Origin: Diplonema japonicum
Lineage: Eukaryota > Euglenozoa > Diplonemea > Diplonemida > Diplonemidae
DNA: 64,000 bases
Assembly: GCA_964019335.1 (NCBI GenBank)
Contig: OZ025745.1
Span: 62,001 to 126,000 of the forward strand
Reading direction: 5' to 3'
Every line of letters begins with the position of its first letter. Positions within the stretch are counted from its first letter, which is position 1. This document shows positions 43,601 to 53,420 of the stretch, one piece after another. The notes under the pieces are model-generated. The model saw only the letters and a list, made by a program, of their open reading frames with translations. It did no database searches and was not told the DNA's origin. The position numbers and the translations under genes are program-made.

Positions 43601-46600
43601 GCGAGACGACTCTAGACCTGGAGTGCTTCGCCTTCTTCTCATTCAGCCCGATCAAAGAACAGAGGCTGACCTTCCGGAGCGGCGACGTGGTGATCCCGGC
43701 AGGTGTCGCCCTGCAGGGGCGCCTGAACTTCCTCGGCTGGGAGATCGCGATTGACCTCGCGGTGAGCAAGACGCGCTTCTACATCGACGCCTGGATGGAC
43801 CCCGTGGACTTGAGGATCGGGGCCTTCCAGCTCCGTATCGGGAACCGCCTGGAGAACAAGGTGGCGGTGGGCGGGGCGAAGTTCCTGGTGGACCTGCGGG
43901 TGGCACCGTCCCCGAGCGCTCTGATCGACATCGGGGGAGCCTTCGACATCCCGATGCTGAAGTCATACGGCTACCTGAACGTGACCCTGAACGCGGACAT
44001 CTTCTCCTTTCGGGCAGGGATTAGCCTCTTCGACGGGGCACTGTCCTCGCACGTGAGCGTGACCTGGAACTGGGACCTCACCTACTTCAGGATGGAGCTG
44101 CGGGACATGAACTTTTTAGAGATCGTGAAGATCCGGCAGGTGCTCTTCATGTACGACACGAACCGCCCGATCCCGTACGCCATCTTCTCCTGCGACATCC
44201 AGGTCCTGTTCATCAACTTGCGGGCGAGGGTGGAGGTGAATGGGAACGTGATCGACTTCGCAGTGACGCTGGATTTGGCGCTGGTGGAGACAACGGTGAG
44301 CGGGCGGGCGGTGGTGGCCTCAAGCTTCGAGGACTCGGAGTTCGACATCGCGGTGTCGGTGTCTCTGGGTGACCTCGGGCAGAAGATCGTGGACGGGATC
44401 AACGTGGCGGTGAAGGCTGTGGCAAAGGCAGTGACGGAGGCGTGGAACTACGTGTCGGAGAAGGTGACGCAGCTGTGGAACAACATTGTGAACATCTTCG
44501 AGACGACGCTGAACTATATCAAAGAGAAGGTGACAGAGTTCCTGAACAACGTTGCGGAAGTGATCCGGAACGTGGTGGAGGTGCTGAAGAAAGTTCCAAT
44601 CCTGGGGGACCTCATACGGGCAGCGGAGAGGCTCTTCCAAGGAGACTTCGAGGGGGCGGCGAAGGCATTCGGGAGCGCGATCGGGATCTTCTACACGGAG
44701 GGGCAAACTGTGGTGGACGCGGGAGGCAGGAATGAGTACGGGTGCAAGTACGTGCAGGAAAGATGGGTGGAGTGCTGGTGCCACCTGTTCTGCTTCTTTG
44801 GGAGGACCTGCCACACGAAGTACGGGCCGAGGTACGCGGACCCGCAGTGCATGGAGGAGGTGGCACTCGCTGCGGGGGAGGTGAAGACAAAGTCGGATGA
44901 GATGTCGCAAAAGACGAAGGTTGTAGACGGGTCGAAGGGTGAGAACCCTGGGCTGCAGAACGTCGACTCGGGGATGGAGGTCCCGATGCCCTCTCTGGAG
45001 ACGACGACGGTGATGGTGCCGTTCGGGACAGACGCATCGGCGGCCTCGGGGTCGGGCTTCAGGGGCGGGGTGCGCACCTACGGAGGAAAGGGAACCGGGG
45101 GTGGGCTGTCCAGCTCGGAGGAGATGGTGACGCTGGACGACGTGCCGTACGACTTCAGCAGCCAGGCGAGCTACGACGCGAGCGTGGAAAACACGCAGAA
45201 CAGGATGGCGTCGAAGATGGCGGACAAGGCGCTGGAGAACCAAGCCCTCCTCACGAACGACATCAGCACGGAGGCGGGGAAGGTGGTGCGGAGGCGCCCG
45301 GTCCTCGGAGGAGCCACCTCGTACACCTTCCGCTGCGACCAGGAAATCAACCTGGAGAGCCTGAAGCCGCTCCCCTGGTTCATTGACCCCTCGTGCACGG
45401 CAGGGGCGCAGGTGAAGCTTTTGAACCAGCGCATCCTCCCCGTGGCAGGCTTCCCGAACAGGATGTGCGGGTCCTCCTTCATGGAGGTGACGTGGCGGCT
45501 CCATGACAACCCGGTGTGCGGCGGGATCTCGGACACAGTAGCACAGATTGTGACTTTGGAACCGGCCCCGCCAGCTTTTGTATCCTCCTCCTTCCCCGCC
45601 GACGTCCGCGTGAATACGGAGCAGACGACAGACCCGATGGATCTCGGGGTGGCGGAGGGGGTCTCCCCTTGCAGACAGGAATTCGACATTTTATACGTGG
45701 ACAGCGACCCGGTCCCTGTGGCGGGGTCGAACGGGAAGGAGTGGACCGTCAGTCGTGTGTGGTCCATCGTCCCCTTTTTCAAGAAGTCGGTGTGCAGCGG
45801 GGCCAGAGCATCTGGCAGCAACAGAACGCAGACCATCACTGTCGTGGATGAGACGACCCCTGCCCCTCCAACTCAGCAGCCCACCACTGAAACCCCTGAA
45901 TCCGCTGCCCCTATGGTCAACAACGACGACAGCAGGCTCATCGCCTCCGTCGCGAACTGGCTGGCGTGTCCAACAGAAGTGCAGATGGAGACCTACACAC
46001 ACGTCGTCGTGTCCTTTGCGGTGACATACACTTGGGGTCCAACAAAGAACCAGTGCAACGAGCAGTGCGACATCCTGACACCCGTTGCGGTGTGCGGGAA
46101 TGCCCCACAGGCGGAGCTCGTGGCGAAGTGGAAAGCTGCCGGGAAGAAGGTGATCCTCTCCTTCGGCGGGGCAGGAATGGGGGGCTCGTGGGATGGGTTA
46201 AACAACTGCTGGGAGCACTGTTTCGGGAAGGAGGAACACCTAACGCAGCAGCTGGCGGACATAGCGAGAACGCAGGGCTTCGACGGGATTGACATGGACT
46301 ACCTATACTACTACGAGGACGGGCAGCGTGGCTCGTCGTTCGCGAAGGGGGGACAGGCACAAACCTTCCTGAAGGAGACGACCCTGAAGCTGAGGGAGAA
46401 GCTCCCCGCAGGAAGCCTCGTGACCCACTCCTCCGCGGACAGCGACCTCGTGCACGGCACAGGCTACTTTGAGGTGATGCGAGGGGTGGCCGACTCTGTG
46501 GACTTTATCATGCCGCAGTACTACAACGGAGTGACGCGCCCCAACACGGACGGGATCAACGGCGGTGTCTTCACTTCTGCCCTGGCGCACCTTAGGACCC

Positions 46601-47817
46601 TCGTGACGGACGTCTTTGGGAACGACCCGACGAAGGTGGTGTTCGGTTTCTGCATCAGCGGGTGTGGGGGTACCTCGTCCAACAGCAACGCTCAGCAGGC
46701 TGTCAGCGTGATGAACGAGCTGAAGCAGGCGTACCCCTGCAATGGTGGGGCCTTCTTCTGGAACACCGCCCACGACATGATGGGATCCTGGTCTCGTCCT
46801 ATCTCAGGTTCCATCAGCCCCTTGAGGGGGTGCAGTGTAGGTGGGCTTCCCCTCCCTCCTCGCGTCCCTCCGCAGGCCCCAGCCGTGGACAGCAGGCTCA
46901 TCGCCTTCGTCGCGAACTGGCTGGCGTGTCCGACTGACACACAGATGGAGGCCTACACACACATCTTGGTTTCTTTCGCGGTGACATACACTTGGGGCTC
47001 CCGGGAGAACCAGTGCAACGAGCAGTGCGACATCCTGACACCCGTTGCGGTGTGCGGGAATGCCCCACAGGCGGAGCTCGTGGCGAAGTGGAAAGCTGCC
47101 GGGAAGAAGGTGATCCTCTCCTTCGGCGGGGCAGGAATGGGGGGCTCGTGGGATGGGTTAAACAACTGCTGGGAGCACTGTTTCGGGAAGGAGGAACACC
47201 TAACGCAGCAGCTGGCGGACATAGCGAGAACGCAGGGCTTCGACGGGATTGACATGGACTACCTATACTACTACGAGGACGGGCAGCGTGGCTCGTCGTT
47301 CGCGAAGGGGGGACAGGCACAAACCTTCCTGAAGGAGACGACCCTGAAGCTGAGGGAGAAGCTCCCCGCAGGAAGCCTCGTGACCCACTCCTCCGCGGAC
47401 AGCGACCTCGTGCACGGCACAGGCTACTTTGAGGTGATGCGAGGGGTGGCCGACTCTGTGGACTTTATCATGCCGCAGTACTACAACGGAGTGACGCGCC
47501 CCAACACGGACGGGATCAACGGCGGTGTCTTCACTTCTGCCCTGGCGCACCTTAGGACCCTCGTGACGGACGTCTTTGGGAACGACCCGACGAAGGTGGT
47601 GTTCGGTTTCTGCATCAGCGGGTGTGGGGGTACCTCGTCCAACAGCAACGCGCAGCAGGCTGTCAGCGTGATGAACGAGCTGAAGCAGGCGTACCCCTGC
47701 AATGGTGGGGCCTTCTTCTGGAACACCGCCCACGACATGATGGGATCCTGGTCTCGTTCCGTGGCGGAGGCCATCAGCCCCTCGAGGGGGTGCAAGGTGC
47801 CAGCGCAAGGGAATTAG
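40660..47817 (+). CDS. Giant secreted multidomain protein with two C-terminal GH18-like domains
   Basis: One 7.2-kb exon, 2,385 aa, ATG at 40660. Layout: signal peptide (1-20, [20 protein letters not shown]); helical region; small Cys/Gly-rich beta region (about 165-245); a Pro-Thr-Pro-Val repeat linker (about 248-326); a disulfide-rich knottin-like [18 protein letters not shown] (about 342-359); a very long beta-rich, amphipathic region (about 400-1260); a helical segment (about 1265-1330); a Cys-rich patch (about 1350-1410); a beta region; then two GH18-like domains at about 1757-2052 and 2075-2377. Each GH18 domain carries FSFGGAG-type and FDGIDMDY motifs, but the position of the catalytic Glu (DGxDxDxE) is Leu, so chitinase activity is doubtful; carbohydrate binding is likelier. 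The protein is probably a cell-surface or secreted glycan-binding protein. The beta region is unrecognised. Confidence 0.82.
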   Translation: MRSLPTVLLTFGAVALFVGAQDTAPSTTSTSEPLTVTSLATSLADTVDAFRGAVVDTLADKAEEVLEALGVQEAIEAVTGALDQLNTLKDKAVEAADGLMEFFEDTTTVETFLADIPDLANSLKPYIRTFSGQCNSSTASANRAAMLLEAQQNHQKRRMVKPLEDCCAIGYLCASKANANFGCPLLTVTIGFGVAYEGLRVGNFVFTPSVGLGWSIGLEAVPGGRAKLFTGLGLGWGAGINYEKQTASTPVPTPVPTPVPTPIPTPAPVPTPVPTPVPTPIPTPVPTPVPTPVPTPVPTPVPTPVPTPVPTPVPTPAPTPVPTPEPDTELSVLTPRAVETDGCTSDNDCGLDEECENGVCVRETSVGHRGNVLSVEGKRNGKVLAFRGRTKKRARAGEKTNEKGFFANTLFEVSLSVEWFASAGAFSGFAFEVGIDMPAIISSTVGIDGITIVFTHPHWRCVEVISASTWWENVLFGGFGVSLKSWGKHIFKKKNRDAIREMDFALDGLAGNIRDAIKELPSSWLSQKRSSITDAEGNKWTGIGFSLGMAVTLEDTNEGASVAYDPAACPMDSTASADMKARTYTTTSSMNTTTTKHSTRGLLDASSDLGDFLELIKPIVQKGEVTMPFCLGNCAAPTPTTTVSGTGRIGQAPACDGVEASVWVDELTVANVAYLVTSNFDEGVAQVLDTALSPILSFGIQDTKLALSMTTSGVKLYAIGSPKLPDVLEGDFLEVVADVVDNFRVSASAELQFSGSALLELRIGTDPDTSESNFAVVNVEGTLGMSIYVQYEYVFSGGLPLTKLGVNIPLKICVERCDGTYADRYFLFLIGDLSLVVSPTAQLVRGSLKLDGWWNNALGLPFLQIGDIILGVEWDLKSPLPSGFVLGGAVCLGKEQNCETRTQPYIEGRTYVGVSSTVPEDNFFIAMVSELTIGGIIGVLSDFVPGLDGLAIPGKLAESGIYPFDRDYKTKCAGLLGGYASETTLDLECFAFFSFSPIKEQRLTFRSGDVVIPAGVALQGRLNFLGWEIAIDLAVSKTRFYIDAWMDPVDLRIGAFQLRIGNRLENKVAVGGAKFLVDLRVAPSPSALIDIGGAFDIPMLKSYGYLNVTLNADIFSFRAGISLFDGALSSHVSVTWNWDLTYFRMELRDMNFLEIVKIRQVLFMYDTNRPIPYAIFSCDIQVLFINLRARVEVNGNVIDFAVTLDLALVETTVSGRAVVASSFEDSEFDIAVSVSLGDLGQKIVDGINVAVKAVAKAVTEAWNYVSEKVTQLWNNIVNIFETTLNYIKEKVTEFLNNVAEVIRNVVEVLKKVPILGDLIRAAERLFQGDFEGAAKAFGSAIGIFYTEGQTVVDAGGRNEYGCKYVQERWVECWCHLFCFFGRTCHTKYGPRYADPQCMEEVALAAGEVKTKSDEMSQKTKVVDGSKGENPGLQNVDSGMEVPMPSLETTTVMVPFGTDASAASGSGFRGGVRTYGGKGTGGGLSSSEEMVTLDDVPYDFSSQASYDASVENTQNRMASKMADKALENQALLTNDISTEAGKVVRRRPVLGGATSYTFRCDQEINLESLKPLPWFIDPSCTAGAQVKLLNQRILPVAGFPNRMCGSSFMEVTWRLHDNPVCGGISDTVAQIVTLEPAPPAFVSSSFPADVRVNTEQTTDPMDLGVAEGVSPCRQEFDILYVDSDPVPVAGSNGKEWTVSRVWSIVPFFKKSVCSGARASGSNRTQTITVVDETTPAPPTQQPTTETPESAAPMVNNDDSRLIASVANWLACPTEVQMETYTHVVVSFAVTYTWGPTKNQCNEQCDILTPVAVCGNAPQAELVAKWKAAGKKVILSFGGAGMGGSWDGLNNCWEHCFGKEEHLTQQLADIARTQGFDGIDMDYLYYYEDGQRGSSFAKGGQAQTFLKETTLKLREKLPAGSLVTHSSADSDLVHGTGYFEVMRGVADSVDFIMPQYYNGVTRPNTDGINGGVFTSALAHLRTLVTDVFGNDPTKVVFGFCISGCGGTSSNSNAQQAVSVMNELKQAYPCNGGAFFWNTAHDMMGSWSRPISGSISPLRGCSVGGLPLPPRVPPQAPAVDSRLIAFVANWLACPTDTQMEAYTHILVSFAVTYTWGSRENQCNEQCDILTPVAVCGNAPQAELVAKWKAAGKKVILSFGGAGMGGSWDGLNNCWEHCFGKEEHLTQQLADIARTQGFDGIDMDYLYYYEDGQRGSSFAKGGQAQTFLKETTLKLREKLPAGSLVTHSSADSDLVHGTGYFEVMRGVADSVDFIMPQYYNGVTRPNTDGINGGVFTSALAHLRTLVTDVFGNDPTKVVFGFCISGCGGTSSNSNAQQAVSVMNELKQAYPCNGGAFFWNTAHDMMGSWSRSVAEAISPSRGCKVPAQGN
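41401..41640 (+). repeat. PTPV-type tandem repeat linker
   Basis: About 80 codons of 6-, 12- and 18-nt units encoding PTPVPT with occasional I, A or E substitutions, within the GH18 protein. Such stretches are extended, heavily O-glycosylated linkers in secreted glycan-active proteins. The repeat is likely to vary in length between alleles. Confidence 0.9.
45930..47755 (+). repeat. 960-bp tandem duplication encoding the two GH18-like domains
   Basis: Sequence from about 45930 recurs at an offset of exactly 960 bp. Across about 46050-46795 versus 47010-47755 I find one substitution (T at 46692, G at 47652). The edges differ more: the linker 46797-46885 is unique and the first 100 bp of each unit carry several changes. 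960 is a multiple of three, so the frame is preserved. The homogeneity implies a recent duplication or ongoing gene conversion. Confidence 0.93.
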
Positions 47818-49440
47818 TTTTCGAGACCAAAGTTAATACGTGACGAAAGGGAGAAACAACGGAAAGAAAAAAAAGAACCACAAACTCGCACAAGAAAGAA
47901 CGCAACAATGAAAATAAGCCGCATTCTTTTTTTTCTTTCTCGTCGTTGTTTTGCTAGGCCACAGGAAGGTGGCGCTTTGATGCCCCAAATCTCTAAAACC
48001 CGTCTGGTCAATCCTGGACTTGCTGCAAAGGGGCAACTACTTTAGAGATTTGAGGCGTGATTTCTTTCGACAATTTTGGCTCCTTCTGCAAAAAAGCTTC
48101 AGATTAAGATAAACGTCTCAAGCAACAAGACTTGGTGTTTTTTTTTTTTCCTTCTTCTTCTTCAACATCTTCCTAGAAAAAGAAAGAAAAAAAGAAAAAA
48201 ATGCTGATATAGTTTTGTTTGCATGTTGTTTGCTTCTTAATTTTTCTTCTACCTTTTTTTATTTTCTTTTATTTCTTTGGTTCCTTTTCCTCCTTGTTTG
48301 TTTCTTTTTTAAGCTCCTCTCGAAAAGGAAAAATAATACGAAGCAAAAAACTTGTTTCCCCCTTTTCTATATCCCTTATAAACTTGAACGCCTCATGTTC
48401 TGACTCCCGGTTCTCTCCTTTGTCGCTGCTATTATAAAGAAATTACAAAAAAAAAGTTAAAAAAATAAGAATGAAAAAAGAGGACAAGGAGTAAAAGAAG
48501 GAAGGAAGATATCTCGGTAGACTTTCATCAGTCCCGTGATATCCTCTAACCTATTGACTTTTCTCCCCTCACCTCATTTTTACTTTTGTTAGTGACTCTT
48601 TCTCAGTGGCGAGTACCTCTTTCTCCCCCCACCCTTTTTGTCTTAACAATGTCCATTTGTGTTTTTGTTTTTTTACTATTTTCTAATGTGCGAACACAAA
48701 TTTCTTAAGACAGTCAAGACAGAGAAATGCGTCCGTAACTCGGACCCACACAGGTTGCAGGAACACCTTTTTTTTTGTTTCCTTTACATACCAACCTACA
48801 CTCTACACACCTCTAACTATGTCTTGGTCGCTCTTCCCTGTTTGTTTCTCTTTTCCTTCCATTATCCCGTTATGAGGGTTTTTCTATGAAAAAAGGTAAT
48901 TTTGTTTTCCTTATTGTGTTTAGCTGTTGCCCTTTTTTGTTGGGGAAAAAAAAAAAAAAAGGGTACTGTTTAGCACGAAGGACGTTCGCCTTTCTTCGGA
49001 TCACACCCCTCCTTCTCTTTCTTCACCTCTCCTTTCTTCACCTTTCTTTACTTTTGCCTCTCCTTTCTTCACCCCTTTCTTTACTTTTGCCTCTCCTTTC
49101 TCCACGTTCTATTTTTTTTCTTTCTGAAAAAAAAAAACAAAAAAAAAAAGAACACAGGTCGACCGTTTCTTTTTCACATGCTTACTCGATGACGATGCAC
49201 CGGAACCACGAGCAGACGACCCCAAGCCCAAGACTATCAATTGGGGCCTGACAGGACCAGGGAGGGGATTTCGCGGTCGAGAAGGCTGCCGTGGCGTAGG
49301 CTGATAAAGTGCTTGTTTACAGCGATGCGGTGGTCGTAGGACACCAACCGTGCTCACCACGTGCTCTTCAGCTCTGCAGCCTTCAAGACAAGCACACGGG
49401 GAAAAATAAAAAAACAAAGCAAGAAGAGTGTGGGGGGGGG
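47818..49440. other. Low-complexity gene-free spacer after the GH18 gene
   Basis: Pyrimidine-rich, with T, A and G homopolymers. No reading frame has protein-like composition. It contains the short tandem repeat at 49026-49106, and the last 200 bp are mixed sequence leading into the retroelement region. Confidence 0.5.
49026..49106. repeat. Pyrimidine tandem repeat, 31-33 bp unit
   Basis: Two full units and a partial third, starting at 49026, 49057 and 49090 (CCTCTCCTTTCTTCACC...TTTACTTTTG). Confidence 0.7.
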
Positions 49441-49474
49441 GGGGGGGGAAAGAACGAAACTAAAATAACTTGAA

Positions 49475-49756
49475 TGGAAAGAAAGAGATAAGATGAAGAG
49501 GTGAACGATATGACAGTGTTAGTGAAGACAGGAGGCGGGGTTCACGATGTGGAAGTGTCGGGTGGGGAGCCTGTACAAGAAGGCGAGGTGTACTGGTTTA
49601 CTCGAAGGCAGGTTTCATGCATGCTCAAGCTGGTTTGGGAACGGCGGTGAAGAGCTCCATCACAACCATCACCACAATCATCAACAGCAGATCCAGACCA
49701 GTGTAACTAACTTGGCAAAACAACAGCTCCTGGAGACATCTAAGCAGTTGACATGA
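49475..49756 (+). pseudogene. Retroelement N-terminal ORF remnant, copy 2
   Basis: ATG 49510 opens MTVLVKTGGGVHDVEVSGGEP, homologous to the fragment at 39749-39943, but stops at 49648-49650 after 46 codons. A second frame through 49547-49756 reads a His/Gln-rich stretch and ends at TGA 49754-49756, after which the same frame continues as the AlkB domain. The element is evidently broken by frameshift and stop codons here. Confidence 0.45.
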
Positions 49757-50180
49757 CAAAGGACTGCTGAACCGACACAGAAGCCTGAAGCAACAGTCCT
49801 GACTCATCCCAACTATCACAACTGCTTCACCACCGGCATCCCAGGGGAGGCAAAGGGGTGGGTGAGGGAGGTGGCCGCCGCCGCAGGGCTCAAGGTGGTC
49901 CCCAACCAGGTACTTGTGAATAAGTACAGACCTGGTTGTGGGATTGCCGCCCACAAGGACGACGCAAGACTGGGACCGGTCGTCCTAGTCTTGTCGTACG
50001 GGGCTGAGACCACAATGGTCATGAGGAAGGGGGACAGGGTAGCGAGGTACCTGGTGCCCCCCTTCTCATGGGCACTGTTGGAAGGCGAAGCGACCAGTGG
50101 ACACACCACATCCCGTCAGGGGTGTCCACTGGTGTCAGGGTGTCGATCACCCTGCGTGCGGTTGGCCCCGAGCTCACCCA
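49757..50180 (+). pseudogene. AlkB-like 2-oxoglutarate/Fe(II) dioxygenase domain (frameshifted)
   Basis: Frame 2 from 49757 encodes LVNKYRPGCGIAAHKDD, VVLVLSYGAE and LVPPFSWALLEG. The frame then steps back by one at about 50085-50097 to DQWTHHIPSG and RVSITLRAVG. Compared with E. coli AlkB these match N-RY-PG, the H-x-D iron ligands (His 49952-49954, Asp 49958-49960), SLG, the gate strand, the second iron His (50104-50109), and the R-x5-R 2-oxoglutarate pair (50137-50139 and 50155-50157) with identical spacing. All catalytic residues are present once the two frames are read in order. AlkB enzymes oxidatively demethylate nucleic-acid bases. Its place within a retroelement region suggests a role on element RNA or cDNA. 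It could be a decayed copy, an assembly indel or programmed -1 frameshifting. Confidence 0.75.
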
Positions 50181-50892
50181 CATACCCCCCCAGGAAGACC
50201 CACCCCCTGGGCTAGCAAATGAACCCCCCCCCTTTTTTTTAGAACCCTCCACGGAGGTAAAAAACAGACCCTCTTCGGAGGAAAATGGAGAGAGAGGGGA
50301 AGAGGCAGCGCTCCCAAAAGAGGGTAGTGTTCCTCCCCCCCACTTGTCCCCCCCTTTTTCATTTTTAGAGCCCTCTTTGGAGGAACCCTCCACGGAAAAC
50401 AGACCCTCTTCGGAGGAAAATAGAGAGAGAGGGGAAGAGGTGGCGCCCCCGAGAGAGGGTAGTGTTCCTCCCCCCCATTTGTCCCCCCCTTTTTCATTTT
50501 TAGAGCCCTCCCCAGAGGGACCCTCCACGGAGGTGAAAAACAGACCCTCTTCGGAGGAAAAAAAGGCAGAGGGAGAGACAGCACGCCCGAGAGAAGGTAG
50601 TGCTCCTCCCTCTCTGCCCCCCATTTTTTCTGGACCCTCTACGGAGGTGTACACCCTGGTCCCCAAGGGCCGGGGGCTTTTTTTGAGGGTGGAAGGGAAA
50701 GAAAAAAAAAAAAACAAACAAGGAGGAACCTTTTTTCTTTTCAAACAACCAGGGGGACCCAGCACCCGCCCCCACCGCCTGCCAAGGTGTGGTTGGGGCG
50801 GAGGCTGCGAGCGACGTGAGAGCACCCCTGCACACCCTTGTGAGAAGACAGAAAAGAGCCCCCTGGATTGCCATGGGTGGCAGGGAACCTAA
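50181..50892 (+). CDS. Pro/Glu/Ser-rich repeat ORF continuing from the AlkB domain
   Basis: The frame that carries the second half of the AlkB domain stays open for a further 235 codons. It encodes an acidic, disordered tail with three tandem units of about 45-47 codons beginning near 50245, 50386 and 50521 (EPSTE...NRPSSEE...GSVPPPHLSPPFSFL). Unit lengths of 141 and 135 bp are multiples of three, so the frame has been kept through repeat expansion, which argues it was translated. No enzyme motif. A linker between AlkB and downstream element functions is possible. Confidence 0.45.
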
Positions 50893-51784
50893 GCCAGCGC
50901 CCAAGAGGAAGAAGAACAGGAGGAGGCACAGGAGCGAAACGGCCCTTCAGAGGCGTCGGGAGAAGAGGACCAAGGCGAGGGAGGGGGCGAGGGAGGCTGC
51001 CAGACAGGAGAAGAAAAGGCACCGTCGTGCGAGGAAAGAAGGGAGGAGGAGGGCCCGCAGAGAGGAACACGAGGCCGCCCTGGAACAGAAGCCAGATGAC
51101 CCTGCAATGGGGCTGAAGCTGACCGAGGTGGGAACGCCTGGAGCCCAACCCCTGGCACCCAGAATCCCGGCACCTGGGGCTGCAACCGGTGCAAGGAGGC
51201 ACCGCAGACGGACGGGACACAGCAAGGAAGGGATGAGATGGGAGCACCTGGGGGTGTGGGCCTGGGTCGCCCTGTTCTCCCTCTTGCTGATCCCAGGGGT
51301 GAGGCAGGTGCTGGGGGCGGGCATCAGGATGGCCCCCTCCTTCCTGCATGCTGCAGTGTTGTGGAAGAGGCCGGGGAGCGACAGGAGGACCACCCGCAGG
51401 TCAAGGGTACAGGTGGGGCCCCGAGGGGATGAATGGTCCGCCGGGGAGCTCGCTTGGCTAGCGGTAGGGGGCACCCTGGTGGGAAGCACTTCAGTTTGGA
51501 TAGGGGGGCTGATGTCGCTCTGGGCCATGTCGGAAGTGATGGTGGGGAAAGCTGGTGCTGGCCCGACCCAGAGATTCGGACCGGTAAAGCTGAAGAAGAC
51601 AAGACGCGGATCGAGAGGTCACTACCTGCCGGTGTACTTGGGCCCGCCTAGAAGCTCAAGACGCAGAAAAAAGAAGGAGGACGCCAAGCAAGCGGCGAAG
51701 GAACGAGCTGAGACGGAGGATAAGCTCTTTCAGGCCGAACACCTGGACCCCTTTGCGGATTTGACGCTGGCTATTTTCTCTTAA
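50873..51784 (+). CDS. Very basic ORF with hydrophobic segments, retroelement region
   Basis: A frame open from 50789 (first ATG 50873) to TAA at 51782-51784, about 303 aa from the ATG. The N-terminal 110 residues are Arg/Lys-rich (KRKKNRRRHR, RRRREKR-like runs), suited to nucleic-acid binding. Two or three hydrophobic stretches follow (VWAWVALFSLLLIPGV near residue 130; ELAWLAVGGTLVGSTSVWI near 215). The C-terminus is basic and then acidic. I do not recognise the family; it lacks reverse-transcriptase motifs. Overlap by 20 bp with the preceding frame (shifted by one) could indicate coupled or frameshifted expression, or decay. Confidence 0.4.
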   Translation: MGGREPKPAPKRKKNRRRHRSETALQRRREKRTKAREGAREAARQEKKRHRRARKEGRRRARREEHEAALEQKPDDPAMGLKLTEVGTPGAQPLAPRIPAPGAATGARRHRRRTGHSKEGMRWEHLGVWAWVALFSLLLIPGVRQVLGAGIRMAPSFLHAAVLWKRPGSDRRTTRRSRVQVGPRGDEWSAGELAWLAVGGTLVGSTSVWIGGLMSLWAMSEVMVGKAGAGPTQRFGPVKLKKTRRGSRGHYLPVYLGPPRSSRRRKKKEDAKQAAKERAETEDKLFQAEHLDPFADLTLAIFS

Positions 51785-51837
51785 GATTTATCGTGCCTTG
51801 TGTGTCTTTTGAAGAAAAAAAAAAAAAAAAAAAAAAA

Positions 51838-52093
51838 CATTCTCAAGTCCCCCTTTTTATTTATTTTCTCAAGTCCCCCTTTTTATTTATTTTCTCAAGT
51901 CCCCCTTTTTATTTATTTTCTCAAGTCCCCCTTTTTATTTATTTTCTCAAGTCCCCCTTTTTATTTATTTTCTCAAGTCCCCCTTTTTATTTATTTTCTC
52001 AAGTCCCCCTTTTTATTTATTTTCTCAAGTCCCCCTTTTTATTTATTTTCTCAAGTCCCCCTTTTTATTTATTTTCTCAAGTCCCCCTTTTTA
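51838..52093. repeat. 26-bp minisatellite, about 9.7 copies
   Basis: Near-perfect tandem units CTCAAGTCCCCCTTTTTATTTATTTT starting at 51842 and every 26 bp to 52076. Because 26 is not a multiple of three, it cannot encode a simple peptide repeat in one frame. It separates the basic ORF from the retrotransposon C-terminus. Confidence 0.95.
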
Positions 52094-52567
52094 AAAAAAA
52101 ATATTTAAGTGAAAAGAGGAGTAGAAGACGATCCGGTGGGGGGCATGGGAACCATAAACCGTGTCTTCCATCGCGATCGGCAAGGCGGGGGCTTTTCCGT
52201 CCCATGGGTGAAAAGAGGCGGATAAAACCACTATTCCGGACCCCCCCCAACACTGAGCATGCACTTTTTCCCCCATACATACCTCTCTTGTTTATCAAAA
52301 TATCACCAATTTTACGGCGGACGCCAAGAAAAAAAAAGCCAAGGAGAAGGAGTTTAGGGAAATAACAAAAGACCTACGGCCCCAAGGAAGGCGGTGAAAA
52401 CAGCCATGGTGGGCCAGCCCTGGCAGACAGGGAGCCTGAACACCAAGAACACCGCGGAGCCAAATTTGCATCCGGAATTTTCGGTTTTCAAACTTACAAA
52501 AACCCCCTGTAGGCATCTGCGTCCGTCCAGCCCCATTTTGGCACCCCTTTTGGGTGCGGAAAAAAAG
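52094..52567. other. Non-coding joint between minisatellite and retrotransposon C-terminus
   Basis: Mixed sequence, A-rich at 52094-52110 and 52327-52340, with no supported gene. No reverse-transcriptase core motifs occur here or further upstream, so the retrotransposon C-terminus that follows lacks its catalytic domain. Confidence 0.4.
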
Positions 52568-52599
52568 GTTGAACTCGCTGAAGGTTGAACTCGCTGAAG
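52568..52599. repeat. 16-bp direct tandem duplication at retroelement boundary
   Basis: GTTGAACTCGCTGAAG occurs twice in a row immediately before the retrotransposon coding remnant starts. It may mark a truncation or insertion junction or simple slippage. Confidence 0.6.
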
Positions 52600-53420
52600 G
52601 TTCACAAAGCAGGGGCTTGGCTGACGGCGATCACGGGCTTGAATAACGAACTAAAGAACGATGAGTTCAGGACGCTGACCAGCTGGCTCCTTGGCACCGC
52701 AGTCGGGTCCGAGGGGAAGTGCCCGATGTGCGGTGAGGACAACGACGCACTAGGCGACCATGCCATGGTTTGCAAGAGAGGTGCGGTCATGACGAAGAGG
52801 CACGACAGGGTGAGGGACATGTTGGTGAAGCACTGCTACAGCGGCGGGTTGCAAGCGGTGAAGGAGCAACAAGGCCTCCTGGGTGACGGGAGGAAGCCTG
52901 CTGACGTTTACCTCCCGATGGGGGTGGAAGGCGAGGGCCCTCTGGCCATCGACGTGACGGTGGTCCACCCGTGTGCGAGCGCCCACCTGGCGGCGGCAAT
53001 GGCGGTTCCGGGGGCGGCTGCGGAGAAACAGGCGGAGTCGAAGCGGGCGAAGTACGCGAGCGACTGCGAGAGAGCCCGGATACGGTTCACCCCCTGTGCT
53101 CTGGAGACGTTTGGCGGGTTCGGGACCGACGCCAGGAGGGTGCTGAAGAGGATCGCGGCGGAGGTGGCGAAGAAGAGGCAGCGGGACGCGACGGAGGTCT
53201 ATAGGACCATGACAGAGGAACTGAGCGTAGCCCTCATGAGAGAGGTGGCAGTGGAGACGAGGAGGAGGCACCCGATCAAAGAGACACAAGCACCGCCCGA
53301 CCCACCCCCGGCCCAAGACATCCCCCCCGATGGCCCAGGAGACGAGGAAGCCCAGGCAGCGGGCGCCCCCCCACCCTCGACGGAGGACGCGTCAGGCACG
53401 ACAAAACCGAATCAGCCGAC
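52600..53420 (+). pseudogene. C-terminus of a non-LTR retrotransposon protein: CCHC knuckle plus restriction-like-endonuclease motif
   Basis: The frame (open from about 52585, no ATG) encodes GAWLTAITGLNNELKNDEF, the usual stretch before the zinc knuckle in R2-like and related proteins. Then come CPMCGEDNDALGDHAMVC (C-x2-C-x9-H-x3-C), RHDRVRDM, and KPADVYLPMGVEGEG followed by AIDVTVVHP. The latter fits the R/KPD...D/E signature of restriction-like endonucleases, with about 15 residues between the acidic positions instead of the usual 12-14. The remainder is basic helical. Length and absence of reverse-transcriptase motifs show 5' truncation. Elements of this class (R2, SLACS/CZAR) integrate by target-primed reverse transcription. 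The frame runs on nonsensically past about 53420 while the next frame takes over. Confidence 0.68.

Noticed and set aside
42621-43754. Long alternative-frame open stretch on the plus strand inside the GH18 gene
   Set aside because: Gly/Arg-rich, typical of a shadow frame in GC-rich coding DNA; the GH18 frame is continuous and has domains.
44320-45504. Long antisense open stretch inside the GH18 gene
   Set aside because: His/Arg/Leu-rich composition of a complementary-strand shadow; no start context or motif.
51838-52093. 26-bp repeat considered as a CRISPR-like array
   Set aside because: Units are directly adjacent with no spacers, in a eukaryotic context; it is a minisatellite.
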